Notes: generated by a model not told the origin, from the sequence alone. A DNA stretch of 56,729 nucleotides from an uncultured Acetatifactor sp. (GCA_949840935.1 CATKXX010000019.1:1-56729); one strand, 5' to 3'. Positions 16,580 to 25,235 are shown, counted from the stretch's first letter. Program-made: numbers and translations.

Positions 16580-17728
16580 ATGAAAAGGAAAAAACTTGTG
16601 TTGGGAATCACCGGAGGGATTTCTTTCCTGATCTTCCTGATCCTGCTTTTTACGATCAATCATATCATAGGTGCACAGGATACCCAGCAGATGGCCGGGA
16701 GGTGGAGCAGCGAGGGGAGCGCGGCGCAGGTCAGCTGTTTCTTCGCCGCGGACTCCGATACCACGGAGGACACTATCCTGATGTTTGAGCACGGCATAGA
16801 CAATGCCCTGACGGAGGCTTCCGTGGTGCAGGAATCGGAGAATCCCGGAGCCAGGCTGTGGGCGGATGCCTACAGCGCGGACGGCAAGATTACGCTGACC
16901 AACAATAAGTCTTCCGTCTCAGCGGACGCCATTGGGATTGGAGGGGATTTCTTTCTGTTCCATCCTTTAAGGCTGCTGACCGGCTCTTACTTTTCGGGAA
17001 ACGACCTGATGCAGGACTATTGTATTATTGACGAGGATGCCGCGTGGCAGCTGTTCGGTTCCAGTGATGTGGCGGGGATGACGGTGTATATCTCAGGAAT
17101 CCCTCACATTGTGACAGGGGTGGTGGAGCGTCCCTCGGGCCGCCTGGCGGAGGGCGCCGGGCTGGATGGGACTTTGGTCTATGTGTCACTGGAGACACTG
17201 GAGACCCTGGGAACCAGCTATGGAATCAATCACTATGAGATTGTCATGCCGGATCCGGTGACAGGCTTTGCCTATAAGCATGTGAAGGAAAACCTCGGCT
17301 CGGATGAAAAGGCCACGGAGGTAATAGAGAACAGCTCCCGCTATTCCCTGGTATCCCGCCTGAAGCTGATCGGACAGTTCGGCCTCCGCTCCATGAACGG
17401 CAGGGGGATCATTTATCCCTACTGGGAAAATATGGCCAGAGGGTATGAAGATATCCTGGCGGTGCTGACACTGCTGCAGCTGATCACGCTTTTGTATCCT
17501 CTTATCCTGCTGTTGATCGCCTTTATCATCTGGTGGAGGCATAAGGGCTGGACGATGCGGGATGTGTGGTTGAAATGTAAGGATAAGCTGGAGCGCCTTG
17601 CGGAACGTATGAGGGCTGCGAGGCTGGAGAAAAAGGGATCGGAGGAGCTTTGGGAGGAGCCTTCTGAGAGGAGGATGCTGCAGGAGCGGCTTCCTTGGAA
17701 TAAATCCCGAAAGGGGAAAAACAGGTAG
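16580..17728 (+). CDS. Membrane protein with MacB-periplasmic-core-like ectodomain, lacking the FtsX core
   Basis: The 382-residue protein has TM1 at about residues 7-29, an extracytoplasmic domain of about 255 residues, a single TM near 290-315 and a charged cytoplasmic tail. The ectodomain follows the MacB_PCD pattern: an early GGDFF..HPL..L.GSYF with later DCIIDEDAAWQLFGSSDVAGMTVYI-type text (a new value inserted, then checked). Real MacB/FtsX permeases have three more TMs after this domain; this one has only one. GGAAAGG at 16564-16570 sets the ATG. With the HlyD-like gene directly upstream it resembles a MacA-MacB pair stripped of ATPase and permease bundle. Role unknown; assembly or gating of the neighbouring importer is only a guess. 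Confidence 0.7.
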   Translation: MKRKKLVLGITGGISFLIFLILLFTINHIIGAQDTQQMAGRWSSEGSAAQVSCFFAADSDTTEDTILMFEHGIDNALTEASVVQESENPGARLWADAYSADGKITLTNNKSSVSADAIGIGGDFFLFHPLRLLTGSYFSGNDLMQDYCIIDEDAAWQLFGSSDVAGMTVYISGIPHIVTGVVERPSGRLAEGAGLDGTLVYVSLETLETLGTSYGINHYEIVMPDPVTGFAYKHVKENLGSDEKATEVIENSSRYSLVSRLKLIGQFGLRSMNGRGIIYPYWENMARGYEDILAVLTLLQLITLLYPLILLLIAFIIWWRHKGWTMRDVWLKCKDKLERLAERMRAARLEKKGSEELWEEPSERRMLQERLPWNKSRKGKNR

Positions 17729-17743
17729 GGAGGGAATGATATT

Positions 17744-20308
17744 ATGAAAAAGCGGTTAAATAAGATTTTGGCCCTGGGGCTTACATTTGCCGTTACTGTG
17801 GGCCTGTGCGCCTGCGGCGGTAACGGCGGCAATGGGGGCGGTAATGGCGGCGGTTCCGGAAACAGAGGGGACAATAGCGCTAACGCCCAGCTGGCCAAGG
17901 AGAATGTCTATCAGCTGGAGGAATTTGAATTCCCCAAGCTGGTGGATATGGAAAATGGCTATGTCAATGTATACAGCACCGAGTATATTGACGGGAAAAT
18001 TTATATGATCCTGGAGGTAAACGACTGGCTGAAGGAAGAAGATACCACGGATATCGACCTGGTGGTGATGAATGAGGACGGCTCCGATCTGCAGGTGGTC
18101 AAGCTTAACACTGCCGGGGAAGAAGGCTCCGAAGGCTCCGGAGGGGAAGAAGGCTCCGAGGGTTCCGGAGGGGAAGAAGGCTCCGGTGGTGCAGAAGGCT
18201 CCGAGGGTTCCGGAGGGGAAGAAGGCTCCGAGGGTTCCGGTGGTGCAGAGGACGATATTGCGGCAGTGGATCCGGGAATGTCCACCGATGTCTGGGAATA
18301 TACCGGCTATGGAAGCTTCTGTATTTCTTCCGAGGGGAAAATTTTTGGCACGAAGAATTACAACTATGAGGATTACAGTAATCCGGAGCAGCCCATCAGT
18401 GAGAGCCATCTCTACGTCTGCTGCTGGGACGTGGACGGAAGCCGTCTCTGGGAGACGGAGCTGGAAGGGCTTCGCTCCAATGAGGAGGGGGCAGAATGGA
18501 TTTATGTCAGCGACCTGATTCCGGTAAAGGACGGCGGTCTGGAGCTTCTGCTGTCCGGTGAGAATATGTACAGGATGAGTGTCAGCAGCGCGGGAGAGCC
18601 CTCCGAGCGGGAAAAGCTGTCGGAGGAGACCGGCAAGGTATTTAACAACAGGCAGTTTTCGCTGGAACAGGATAACGGCACTCTGCTGGTCTCATACTCG
18701 GATGAAAACGACTGGACAAAGAGCTATCTGGTGTCCTACGATCCTGTCACAGATACTCTGGGAGAGTCTTCCGCAATGCCGGCGTCCTTTGGATGGAACG
18801 GTTATAACTCCATGAGCGCCGGATTAAAGAGCGACATGATCTTTACCATGACCGACGGCGTATATATTTACAATCAGGGGGACGAGAGCATTACCAAGAA
18901 GATGGACTTCGTCAACTCCGATGTGAATATTTCCAATTTCATGGGAATGGCTGAGCTGGACGAAAACCGCTTTGTGGGCATCTTCAGTGAAAACTATGGG
19001 GAAGATATCAAGGGTGCTGTGTTTACTTACAGGGATCCCAAAGATATCCCCGATAAATCCGTGCTGGTGCTGGCCGGTAACTGGCTGGGCAGCGACCTGC
19101 GGCAGAGAGTGGTGGAATTCAACCGCGCAAACGACTCTTATCGGATTGTCCTGAAAGAATACGATTCCTACAACAGCTATGAGGACTATACCGCGGGCTT
19201 TACCAAGCTGAATAACGATATTATCACAGGCGGTATGCCGGATATCCTGGTGGCGGACAATCTGCCTGTTGACACTTATATCGCCAAGGGGCTTGTGGCA
19301 GACGTCGGCAAGCTGATTGAAGAGGATCCGGAGCTGTCCCAGGTGGAATATTTACAGAATGTATTTGACGCTTATTCCGTGGACGGGAAACTGTACTATG
19401 TGGTGCCCAGCTTCAATGTCGTGACTATGATCGCCAAGACGTCTCTGGTAGGGGAGACGGCCGAAGGATGGACTCTGGAGAAGATGCAGCAGATTGTGGA
19501 CTCCATGGGAGAGGGAACCCAGCCTATCGGCGAGGTGACAAGGGACGGTTTCATGAGCATGGCGATGCAGTTTTGCGGAAATGATTTTATTGATGTGAAG
19601 ACGGGAAAGTGTTCCTTTAACACAGAAAACTTTATCAGTATGATGGAATACGCGAAAACGCTGCCGGAGGAAATCGACTGGGATAACCTTTACAACTCCG
19701 ATAATTACTGGATGTCCCAGGAAACCCAGTATCGCGATAATAAGACACTGCTGATGCAGCTTTACATCGGGGATATACGCAACATGAATTATCAGATGAA
19801 CGGCAGCTTCGGTGAGCCTGTGACCTTTATCGGCTTTCCCACAGAGAGCGGCAAGGGTTCTTATATCAGCGCGAATCAGTCCTTCGCCCTTTCTGCAAAG
19901 AGCGCGAACCTGGCGGGAGCGTGGGAGTTTATCCGATATTATCTTACCGATGAATACCAGGAGGATTTAGACTGGGGATTGGCGGTCAACAGACGGGTCT
20001 TCACGGAGCAGGCGCAGAAGGCTACTCAGAAGCCTACGTATACGGATGAAAACGGCAATGAAGTGGAATATGAGGAAACATTCTACGCCAACGGAGAGGA
20101 AATCCCTCTTCCGCCTCTGACCCAGGAACAGGTGGATCAGATTACGGGCTTCATCTGTTCCGTAGACAGGGCGTATTATTATAACGAGAATGTTATCAAT
20201 ATCATCAACGAGGAGATGGGAGCCTTTTACACGGGGCAGAAGAGCGCTCAGGATGTGGCGAACGTCATCCAGAGCAGGGCGCAGATCTTTGTGGATGAAA
20301 ATCGTTAG
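17744..20308 (+). CDS. Second lipoprotein: propeller-like domain plus solute-binding domain
   Basis: A paralogue of the operon's first gene: 854 residues, signal peptide with lipobox LCAC (Cys24), a Gly/Asn linker, a strand-rich region to about residue 440, then a family 1 solute-binding domain beginning near DKSVLVLAGNWLG. Its C-terminus (GQKSAQDVANVIQSR..IFVDEN) parallels the first gene's. It differs by a Glu/Gly/Ser repeat inserted around residues 125-168. GGGAGGGAATG precedes the ATG. Two binding proteins on one permease pair suggest two ligands or two stages of capture. Its TAG is two bases from the stop of the convergent metallopeptidase gene, with no terminator between them. Confidence 0.85.
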   Translation: MKKRLNKILALGLTFAVTVGLCACGGNGGNGGGNGGGSGNRGDNSANAQLAKENVYQLEEFEFPKLVDMENGYVNVYSTEYIDGKIYMILEVNDWLKEEDTTDIDLVVMNEDGSDLQVVKLNTAGEEGSEGSGGEEGSEGSGGEEGSGGAEGSEGSGGEEGSEGSGGAEDDIAAVDPGMSTDVWEYTGYGSFCISSEGKIFGTKNYNYEDYSNPEQPISESHLYVCCWDVDGSRLWETELEGLRSNEEGAEWIYVSDLIPVKDGGLELLLSGENMYRMSVSSAGEPSEREKLSEETGKVFNNRQFSLEQDNGTLLVSYSDENDWTKSYLVSYDPVTDTLGESSAMPASFGWNGYNSMSAGLKSDMIFTMTDGVYIYNQGDESITKKMDFVNSDVNISNFMGMAELDENRFVGIFSENYGEDIKGAVFTYRDPKDIPDKSVLVLAGNWLGSDLRQRVVEFNRANDSYRIVLKEYDSYNSYEDYTAGFTKLNNDIITGGMPDILVADNLPVDTYIAKGLVADVGKLIEEDPELSQVEYLQNVFDAYSVDGKLYYVVPSFNVVTMIAKTSLVGETAEGWTLEKMQQIVDSMGEGTQPIGEVTRDGFMSMAMQFCGNDFIDVKTGKCSFNTENFISMMEYAKTLPEEIDWDNLYNSDNYWMSQETQYRDNKTLLMQLYIGDIRNMNYQMNGSFGEPVTFIGFPTESGKGSYISANQSFALSAKSANLAGAWEFIRYYLTDEYQEDLDWGLAVNRRVFTEQAQKATQKPTYTDENGNEVEYEETFYANGEEIPLPPLTQEQVDQITGFICSVDRAYYYNENVINIINEEMGAFYTGQKSAQDVANVIQSRAQIFVDENR
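18118..18250 (+). repeat. In-frame 27-bp tandem repeat (EEGSEGSGG)
   Basis: Four to five imperfect units encode EEGSEGSGG with one EEGSGGA variant. Unit length is divisible by three. The acidic glycine/serine stretch interrupts the propeller-like domain and is absent from the first paralogue, so it is a recent expansion prone to copy-number change. Confidence 0.85.
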
Positions 20309-20310
20309 GA

Positions 20311-20742
20311 TCACAGCTTTACGGGAATGCCATGCTTCTGAAGATGGTTTTCCAGGGACAATTCGTGGCCATGCTCCTTAAGCCAGGCCTTACAAACCTT
20401 ATAGTCCGGCATTACAGAAGCAACCATGTCCCAGAAATCCCTGGAATGGTTCATATGGGTCAGATGGCAGAGCTCATGCACTACCACATAGTCCAGCACC
20501 TTCGGCGGGGCAAAGATCAGCCGGTAATTAAAGGACAATGTGCCCCGGGAGGAGCAGCTTCCCCAGCGGGTCTTCTGATCCCGTATTGTGATAGAGGTAT
20601 AATTCCCGCCCGTAATACCATGATAATAAGCCGTCCGGGCTTCAAACCTTGCCCGGGCGGCATTTTTATATCTTTTTTCCAGTGTCTTCAGGCGCTTTAT
20701 CTCCGCCTGGGTGAGATAGATAATGTTTTTTTGTTCAGCCAT
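20311..20742 (-). CDS. YgjP/SprT-like zinc metallopeptidase, short form
   Basis: The 143-residue protein keeps the C-terminal core of the YgjP (DUF45) family: KTRWGSCSSRGTLSFNYRL, then VVHELCHLTHMNHS, where HELCH is the zinc-binding HExxH, and a closing LKEHGHEL. Family members are commonly 220-240 residues; the N-terminal half with its beta-hairpins is missing, and translation begins at a coiled Lys/Arg-rich helix. No good ribosome site precedes the ATG; the nearest purine run (AGGAAATTAGAAAAG) is about 20 bases away. It has its own extended -10 promoter. It is either a genuine short subfamily or a truncated gene. Confidence 0.75.
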   Translation of the reverse strand: MAEQKNIIYLTQAEIKRLKTLEKRYKNAARARFEARTAYYHGITGGNYTSITIRDQKTRWGSCSSRGTLSFNYRLIFAPPKVLDYVVVHELCHLTHMNHSRDFWDMVASVMPDYKVCKAWLKEHGHELSLENHLQKHGIPVKL

Positions 20743-20796
20743 GACAAAATAAAATGTTCTTTTCTAATTTCCTGTTCCTGTGGTGCAACATTGAAA

Positions 20797-20825
20797 ATTA
20801 TAGCATGATTTTTGGTATACCGCAA
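20797..20825 (-). promoter_or_regulatory. Promoter of the YgjP-like gene
   Basis: On the minus strand TTGCGG (plus 20820-20825) is followed after 17 bases by TATAAT (plus 20797-20802) preceded by TGC, an extended -10. It lies between the exporter operon's stop and the metallopeptidase start and points at the latter. Confidence 0.7.
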
Positions 20826-20850
20826 TGAAACATGTATCTTTATCTGCTTA

Positions 20851-22653
20851 CTATGACTGCGCCGCTTCCGGAGCCGCCTGGGTAAACTGGGCCATATACA
20901 GCCTGTAATAGGCCCCCTTCTTTTGCATCAGCTCTCTGGCGGAGCCTTCCTCCAGGATCCCCTTGCCGTCGATGACGAAGATCCTGTCCGCCTTCTGGAT
21001 CGTAGACAGCCTGTGAGCGATGACAAAGGACGTCCGTCCTGACAGCAGCGCTTCAATGCCGTTCTGTACCAGTACCTCCGTCTTGGTGTCAATGCTGGAG
21101 GTGGCTTCATCCAGGATCAGGATCCCGGGCATGGAGACGAAGGTCCTGGCAAAGGCCAGCAGCTGCTTCTGTCCCACGGACAGGCCGCCGCCCCGCTCCG
21201 AGAGCTCCGTGTCATATCCTTTTTCCAGCTTCATGATGAAATCGTGGGCGTTCACCGCCTTCGCCGCGGCAATGCATTCCTCGTCCGTGGCGTCCAGCCT
21301 GCCGTAACGGATATTGTCCATGACCGTCCCGGTAAAGAGGAAATTATCCTGGGTCATAATGCCCATCTGGGAGCGGAGGGAATTCAGGGTCACCTCCTGG
21401 ACGTCCTGTCCGTCGATCAGCACACGCCCTTCTGTTGCATTATAAAATCTGCTGATCAGGTTGACAATGGTAGTCTTTCCCGCACCGGTGGGCCCTACTA
21501 GGGCGATGGTCTCGCCGGGCTTGATGCGGAAGGAGACCTTTTCCAATACCCGGATGTCGGGGGCGTCCGAGTAGGCGAAGGAGACCTGGTCGAAGACCAC
21601 TTCCCCTTTTAGATCGGAGAGCTCTCCTCTGGCCCTTTCGTCGGTGATCTCCGAGGGGGTGTCCAGCACCTCGAAGACGCGTTCCGCCGCCGCCAGATTG
21701 GTGATCAGCTGCTTGTAAAAGTCGCTGAGGTTCATGATGGGGTGCCAGAACATCCCGATATAGCTGCCGAAGGCCAGCAGCGTCCCCACGGACACCTGAT
21801 CCGTCCCCAGCACCTTGATCCCCACGAAATACAGCGCCGCGGTGCTGAAGCCCCAACAGAAGTCGATGACGGATCCGATGGCGTCGTTGATGCGGCAGGC
21901 GCTGACAAAGGCGTTTCTGTGTTCCTCCGTGAGCCGGTAAAAGGTGTCATCTGTCTCCTGCTCCGCGTGGAAGCTCTGGATGATGCGCATCCCGGAGAGA
22001 TCCTCGTGGACGAAGGCGTTCATGTTGGAAGCCTTTTTGCGGAACAGCTGCCATCTTTTGTGGGAGCGGGTCTGAATGAACCATACTCCCGCCGCCAGAA
22101 GGGGCAGCGTGCACAGGGAGGCCGCCGTGAGGGCCGGGCTCTTGGTCAGCATGATGAGGATCACGGCGCAGATCGTGATAAAGTCGGGAATCAGGGTGGT
22201 CACACAGTTCCCCAGCACATCCTTCAGGGAATTGATATCCCCGATAATACGGGAGAGGATCTTTCCCGTAGGGCGGCTGTCAAAAAAGTGAAAGTCCAGC
22301 GTCTGGATATGGGTGTACAGCTCCTGGCGTATGGTCATCAGGATGCTGTTGCACACCCGGTTCATGATGTGCATCCGCAGCTTGGTAAATAAAACCATGA
22401 CCACATTCAGCCCAAGGGCGGCCAGGATCAGCTTCACCAGCCCCGGGAAATCCCCCGCGCCGATATGGGTATCGATGGCGGTTTCCACAAACAGCGGGTT
22501 TGCCAGGGACACACCCACACAAAACAGCATGATGAGGAGAACCAGAAGGATCTCCTTTTTATAAGTGAGAAGATAGGAGAACAGCCGCAGGAGCGTCTTT
22601 GCCTTTCCCTGCTCCACGGTGCGCTCGTCTTCTTTAAAGGAATTAATCGGCAT
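20851..22653 (-). CDS. Heterodimeric ABC exporter subunit with the catalytic Walker B
   Basis: A half-transporter: six-TM type IV exporter domain then an ATPase domain. Walker A is GPTGAGKT, Walker B is ILILDEATSS with the catalytic Glu, and the H-loop is IAHRLST, but the signature is LSVGQ instead of LSGGQ. I start it at the ATG at 22653, eleven bases inside the upstream gene, because GGGAGG lies just upstream; a longer in-frame reading has no support. Paired with the upstream subunit, its Walker motifs face an LSGGQ signature (active site), while its own LSVGQ faces the partner's degenerate site. This is the asymmetry of LmrCD/BmrCD/TM287-288-type drug exporters. The substrate is unknown. 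Confidence 0.9.
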   Translation of the reverse strand: MPINSFKEDERTVEQGKAKTLLRLFSYLLTYKKEILLVLLIMLFCVGVSLANPLFVETAIDTHIGAGDFPGLVKLILAALGLNVVMVLFTKLRMHIMNRVCNSILMTIRQELYTHIQTLDFHFFDSRPTGKILSRIIGDINSLKDVLGNCVTTLIPDFITICAVILIMLTKSPALTAASLCTLPLLAAGVWFIQTRSHKRWQLFRKKASNMNAFVHEDLSGMRIIQSFHAEQETDDTFYRLTEEHRNAFVSACRINDAIGSVIDFCWGFSTAALYFVGIKVLGTDQVSVGTLLAFGSYIGMFWHPIMNLSDFYKQLITNLAAAERVFEVLDTPSEITDERARGELSDLKGEVVFDQVSFAYSDAPDIRVLEKVSFRIKPGETIALVGPTGAGKTTIVNLISRFYNATEGRVLIDGQDVQEVTLNSLRSQMGIMTQDNFLFTGTVMDNIRYGRLDATDEECIAAAKAVNAHDFIMKLEKGYDTELSERGGGLSVGQKQLLAFARTFVSMPGILILDEATSSIDTKTEVLVQNGIEALLSGRTSFVIAHRLSTIQKADRIFVIDGKGILEEGSARELMQKKGAYYRLYMAQFTQAAPEAAQS

Positions 22654-24403
22654 AAACAGCGCCTCCCATCTGTAATTGGTATGTTTCGTAATATAGCCCT
22701 TTTTTGGCCAGCAGATCCTCATGGGTGCCCCGCTCGGCGATGCGGCCGTCCTCCAGGAACAGGATTTCATCCGCGTGGCATACGGCGCTGATCCGGTGGG
22801 CTATGATGATCTTGGTAGTGTCCGGAAGCTCGTTCAAGGTCTTCTGGATGGCTGCCTCCGTCTCCATATCCAGGGCGGAGGTGGAATCGTCCATAACCAG
22901 GATGGGATTTCTCTTGGCCAGGGCCCGGGCAATGCTGATCCGCTGCTTCTGGCCGCCGGAAAGCCCCACGCCCCGCTCCCCGATGACGGTGTCATAGCCG
23001 GATTCCAGTTTTTCAATAAACTCCGAAGCCTGGGCCGCCTGAGAAGCCGATTTCACCAGCTCAAAATCCGTGAGAGCCTGCTTGCCCAGGCGCACGTTGT
23101 CGGAAATGGTGTCGGAGAACAGGAACACATCCTGGGTCACCACGGAAATATTTTCCCTCAGCTGCCCCAGGGAGAGGCTGCGGATATCCGTACCGTCCAG
23201 CAGGATACGCCCCGCGGTACAGTCGTAGAGCCTCTGCAGCAGCTGTACCATGGAGGTCTTGCCGGAGCCCGTTGCGCCCATGATGCCCAGGGTGGAGCCG
23301 GGAGAGACGTGGAAGCTGATGTCCTTTAAAATCTCGGTCTTATCCCTGCAAAAGCTTACCTGTTCAAAGGCAATCTCGCCCTTTACATCCTCCAGCCGTC
23401 TGGGGATTTCCTCCTCCTGGATGGAAGGAGTCTCCCCATATATTTTCTTCAGCTTGCGGTTGGATGCCACGGCGGAGGAAAAGCTGTTGGTAAGCCAGCC
23501 CAACATTTCCATGGGCCATACGATATTGTTGGAGTACTCCACAAAGGCACCCAAAGAACCAAGGGTGAAGATACTCCCTCGGGTGAAGGTATTCCCCCCG
23601 GCGGCCTCCCCCTGCATTACCATCACGCCTCCCGCCAGAAGCACCACAAGGGGCAGCAGCTTTGTGACCAGCGTAAACAGCGGGTGATACTTGACGAAAA
23701 TCCGGGACTGCTTCATATTCAGCTCGTAGTAGCGCTTGTTGTGGGAGAGGAATTTATTGATCTCGAATTTTTCCCTGGCGAAGGCCCGCACGGTTCGCAC
23801 GCCTGCCAGGTTTTCCTCCGCCACAGTATTTAATTTCGCGTTTTCCTCGCTGATCTCCCCGTACACCTGATCCAGCCTGCGCTCCAGGAAAATGGCCAGA
23901 ATTCCGCAGAAAAGCATGGCCCCGGTGGGAATCAGGGCAAGCACAGGGCTTAGGCGGTACATGCAGGTGAGGACCAGGACGGTATGCACGGTGACCTCGA
24001 TCAACAGCATCCCCACATAGCTTAAGCCGTCCCAGATATGATCCACGTCCTCCTTCACCCTTGCCATCAGCTCCCCGGTATTGTTCCTGTCGTAAAAATC
24101 CGCGGAAAGCCCCTGCAGATGACGGAACAGGTTCCGCCGCATCTGGGCGCAGATTTTGGAGCTCATGACGTCAAAGAGGAATTCCTTGACATACATGAAC
24201 ACACATTTGCCCAGGCCCACGATCAGGAAGCCTATGAGCAGCCAGTTTAAAATGTCCCGCCGCCCGCCCAGGATGACGTCGTCGATCATGAGCTTTGTAA
24301 GCTGGGGGGAGAGCATATCCAGCGCCACGCCCACAACGAGGCAGAGGACAGCGATTAAATACCCCCAGAAATGTTCCATGATATAGCTTGATACTTTTTT
24401 CAA
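22643..24403 (-). CDS. Heterodimeric ABC exporter subunit with degenerate Walker B
   Basis: A 586-residue half-transporter, first gene of the pair. Walker A is GATGSGKT, the signature is canonical LSGGQ, but Walker B is ILVMDDSTSALD: the catalytic Glu is Asp, as in the non-hydrolysing site of heterodimeric exporters. The start is TTG (plus 24401-24403) with GAGGGA upstream; the next residues KKVSSYIMEHFW fit the usual N-terminus. The 3' end overlaps the second subunit by eleven bases. Upstream on the same strand lie a leader ORF and an intrinsic terminator, which suggests attenuation control. Drug or lipid export is the family role. Confidence 0.9.
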   Translation of the reverse strand: MKKVSSYIMEHFWGYLIAVLCLVVGVALDMLSPQLTKLMIDDVILGGRRDILNWLLIGFLIVGLGKCVFMYVKEFLFDVMSSKICAQMRRNLFRHLQGLSADFYDRNNTGELMARVKEDVDHIWDGLSYVGMLLIEVTVHTVLVLTCMYRLSPVLALIPTGAMLFCGILAIFLERRLDQVYGEISEENAKLNTVAEENLAGVRTVRAFAREKFEINKFLSHNKRYYELNMKQSRIFVKYHPLFTLVTKLLPLVVLLAGGVMVMQGEAAGGNTFTRGSIFTLGSLGAFVEYSNNIVWPMEMLGWLTNSFSSAVASNRKLKKIYGETPSIQEEEIPRRLEDVKGEIAFEQVSFCRDKTEILKDISFHVSPGSTLGIMGATGSGKTSMVQLLQRLYDCTAGRILLDGTDIRSLSLGQLRENISVVTQDVFLFSDTISDNVRLGKQALTDFELVKSASQAAQASEFIEKLESGYDTVIGERGVGLSGGQKQRISIARALAKRNPILVMDDSTSALDMETEAAIQKTLNELPDTTKIIIAHRISAVCHADEILFLEDGRIAERGTHEDLLAKKGLYYETYQLQMGGAVYAD

Positions 24404-24509
24404 AATTCCCTCATTTCCGCACGGATGATGAAACGTGCAATTCTTGTTACGGTTTCCCGGGAAAAACGGCGGTAAACTGCCAGAGACGTGGGAGAGAAGA
24501 TATACTCAC

Positions 24510-24539
24510 AAAAAAGCCCATGGCAGCTTACCATGGGCT
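24510..24539 (-). terminator. Intrinsic terminator between the leader ORF and the exporter genes
   Basis: Read on the minus strand, AGCCCATGG pairs perfectly with CCATGGGCT across a seven-base loop and is followed by six Ts. It lies 75 bases after the leader ORF stop and about 107 bases before the exporter start, on the same strand as both, so transcription from the upstream promoter must pass it to reach the exporter. Confidence 0.9.
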
Positions 24540-24613
24540 CTCTAACACAAGAAGACGCTCCGATAACAAAATCACGAAGCCGTCCGTATGTTCAGATCAT
24601 GCGGGACGGATTT

Positions 24614-24727
24614 TCAACAGGCCGGCGCTCCGGCTCTGGAAATCCCCCTTCCCCTGCGATTTCCCGAGGCAACTGCATACGATATATATAATGCGGCAAA
24701 AGTAGTTTTAGTCGAATCGTTATACAT
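24614..24727 (-). CDS. Putative 37-residue leader peptide of the exporter operon
   Basis: On the minus strand the ATG at 24727 has AGGAGG (plus 24735-24740) seven bases upstream, one of the best ribosome sites in the window. The frame runs 37 codons: MYNDSTKTTFAALYIS, then a Gly/Arg-rich half with GNRRGRG, ending APAC before TGA. It lies between a TTGACA promoter and an intrinsic terminator, ahead of a heterodimeric ABC exporter. I do not recognise the peptide. A second hairpin (AAAATCCGTCC region with GGACGG...GATTTT, plus 24567-24613) begins at the stop codon, so ribosome position could decide which structure forms. It could instead be part of a small RNA. Confidence 0.6.
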   Translation of the reverse strand: MYNDSTKTTFAALYISYAVASGNRRGRGISRAGAPAC

Positions 24728-24802
24728 AGCGTTACCTCCTTCTTTCTTATTTGCGCGTCCGCTGACTGGGCTTTCACGCCAATGCATGAATAACTGTAAT
24801 CT

Positions 24803-24831
24803 ACACTACATCAACTTCCATGAATTGTCAA
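24803..24831 (-). promoter_or_regulatory. Promoter of the leader/exporter transcript
   Basis: On the minus strand a perfect TTGACA (plus 24826-24831) is followed after 17 bases by TAGTGT (plus 24803-24808), a weak -10 match. The start would lie about 70 bases before the leader ATG. The -35 and spacing are excellent, the -10 poor, which fits a regulated promoter. Confidence 0.55.
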
Positions 24832-24917
24832 CTGCAAAATAAAAATAAATTTCCTGCTCCTTTCAAAAAGGGAGGGGGTTTTTCCCCGGACTTTTTCCCG
24901 AAGAAGGGGACGGCGTC

Positions 24918-25235
24918 GGCAGGCTGCCCTGCCATATGCGGACGGGGCAACGCTGAGCTGAACTAACTGCCAACTCCGACTAGAGCGTGTTTGAAAAATC
25001 ATTCCCCCGGCCTGCACGCCCCACTTCGCGGCCTGCTGCGCCCCGATTTGGTCAACGTAGCCCCACTACGCCTCCCAAATCGGGGCTTGCATCCCACAAA
25101 GTGTGACGCACAGGCCAGGGAAAGCATTTTTCAAACACGCTCTAAGGCGCTTTCGCGCCAAAGTCTGCGTAGGCAGTGGATTTCATCTCCGCTAAGGCCG
25201 CCCCCCAAAGTCCGCGTATGGCAGGGCAGCCTGCC
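24918..25235. repeat. Nested foldback element (two concentric inverted repeats)
   Basis: The outer arms (24918-24943 and 25210-25235) are complementary over 26 bases with one mismatch (GGCAGGCTGCCCTGCCATA core). The inner element starts TAGAGCGTGTTTGAAAAAT at 24981 and ends with its exact complement at 25144; pairing continues imperfectly through CCGGCCTG and the CCCGATTTGG / CCAAATCGGGG arms. The inner element looks like a dispersed palindrome I associate with Lachnospiraceae genomes, but this was not searched. It codes for nothing and lies between the exporter leader and the cation transporter. MITE-like or REP-like origin is possible. Confidence 0.8.

Noticed and set aside
18112..18250. 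Sequencing or assembly artefact in the repeat of the second binding protein
   Set aside because: The units differ by synonymous and non-synonymous changes and stay in frame, as expected of a real, aged repeat.
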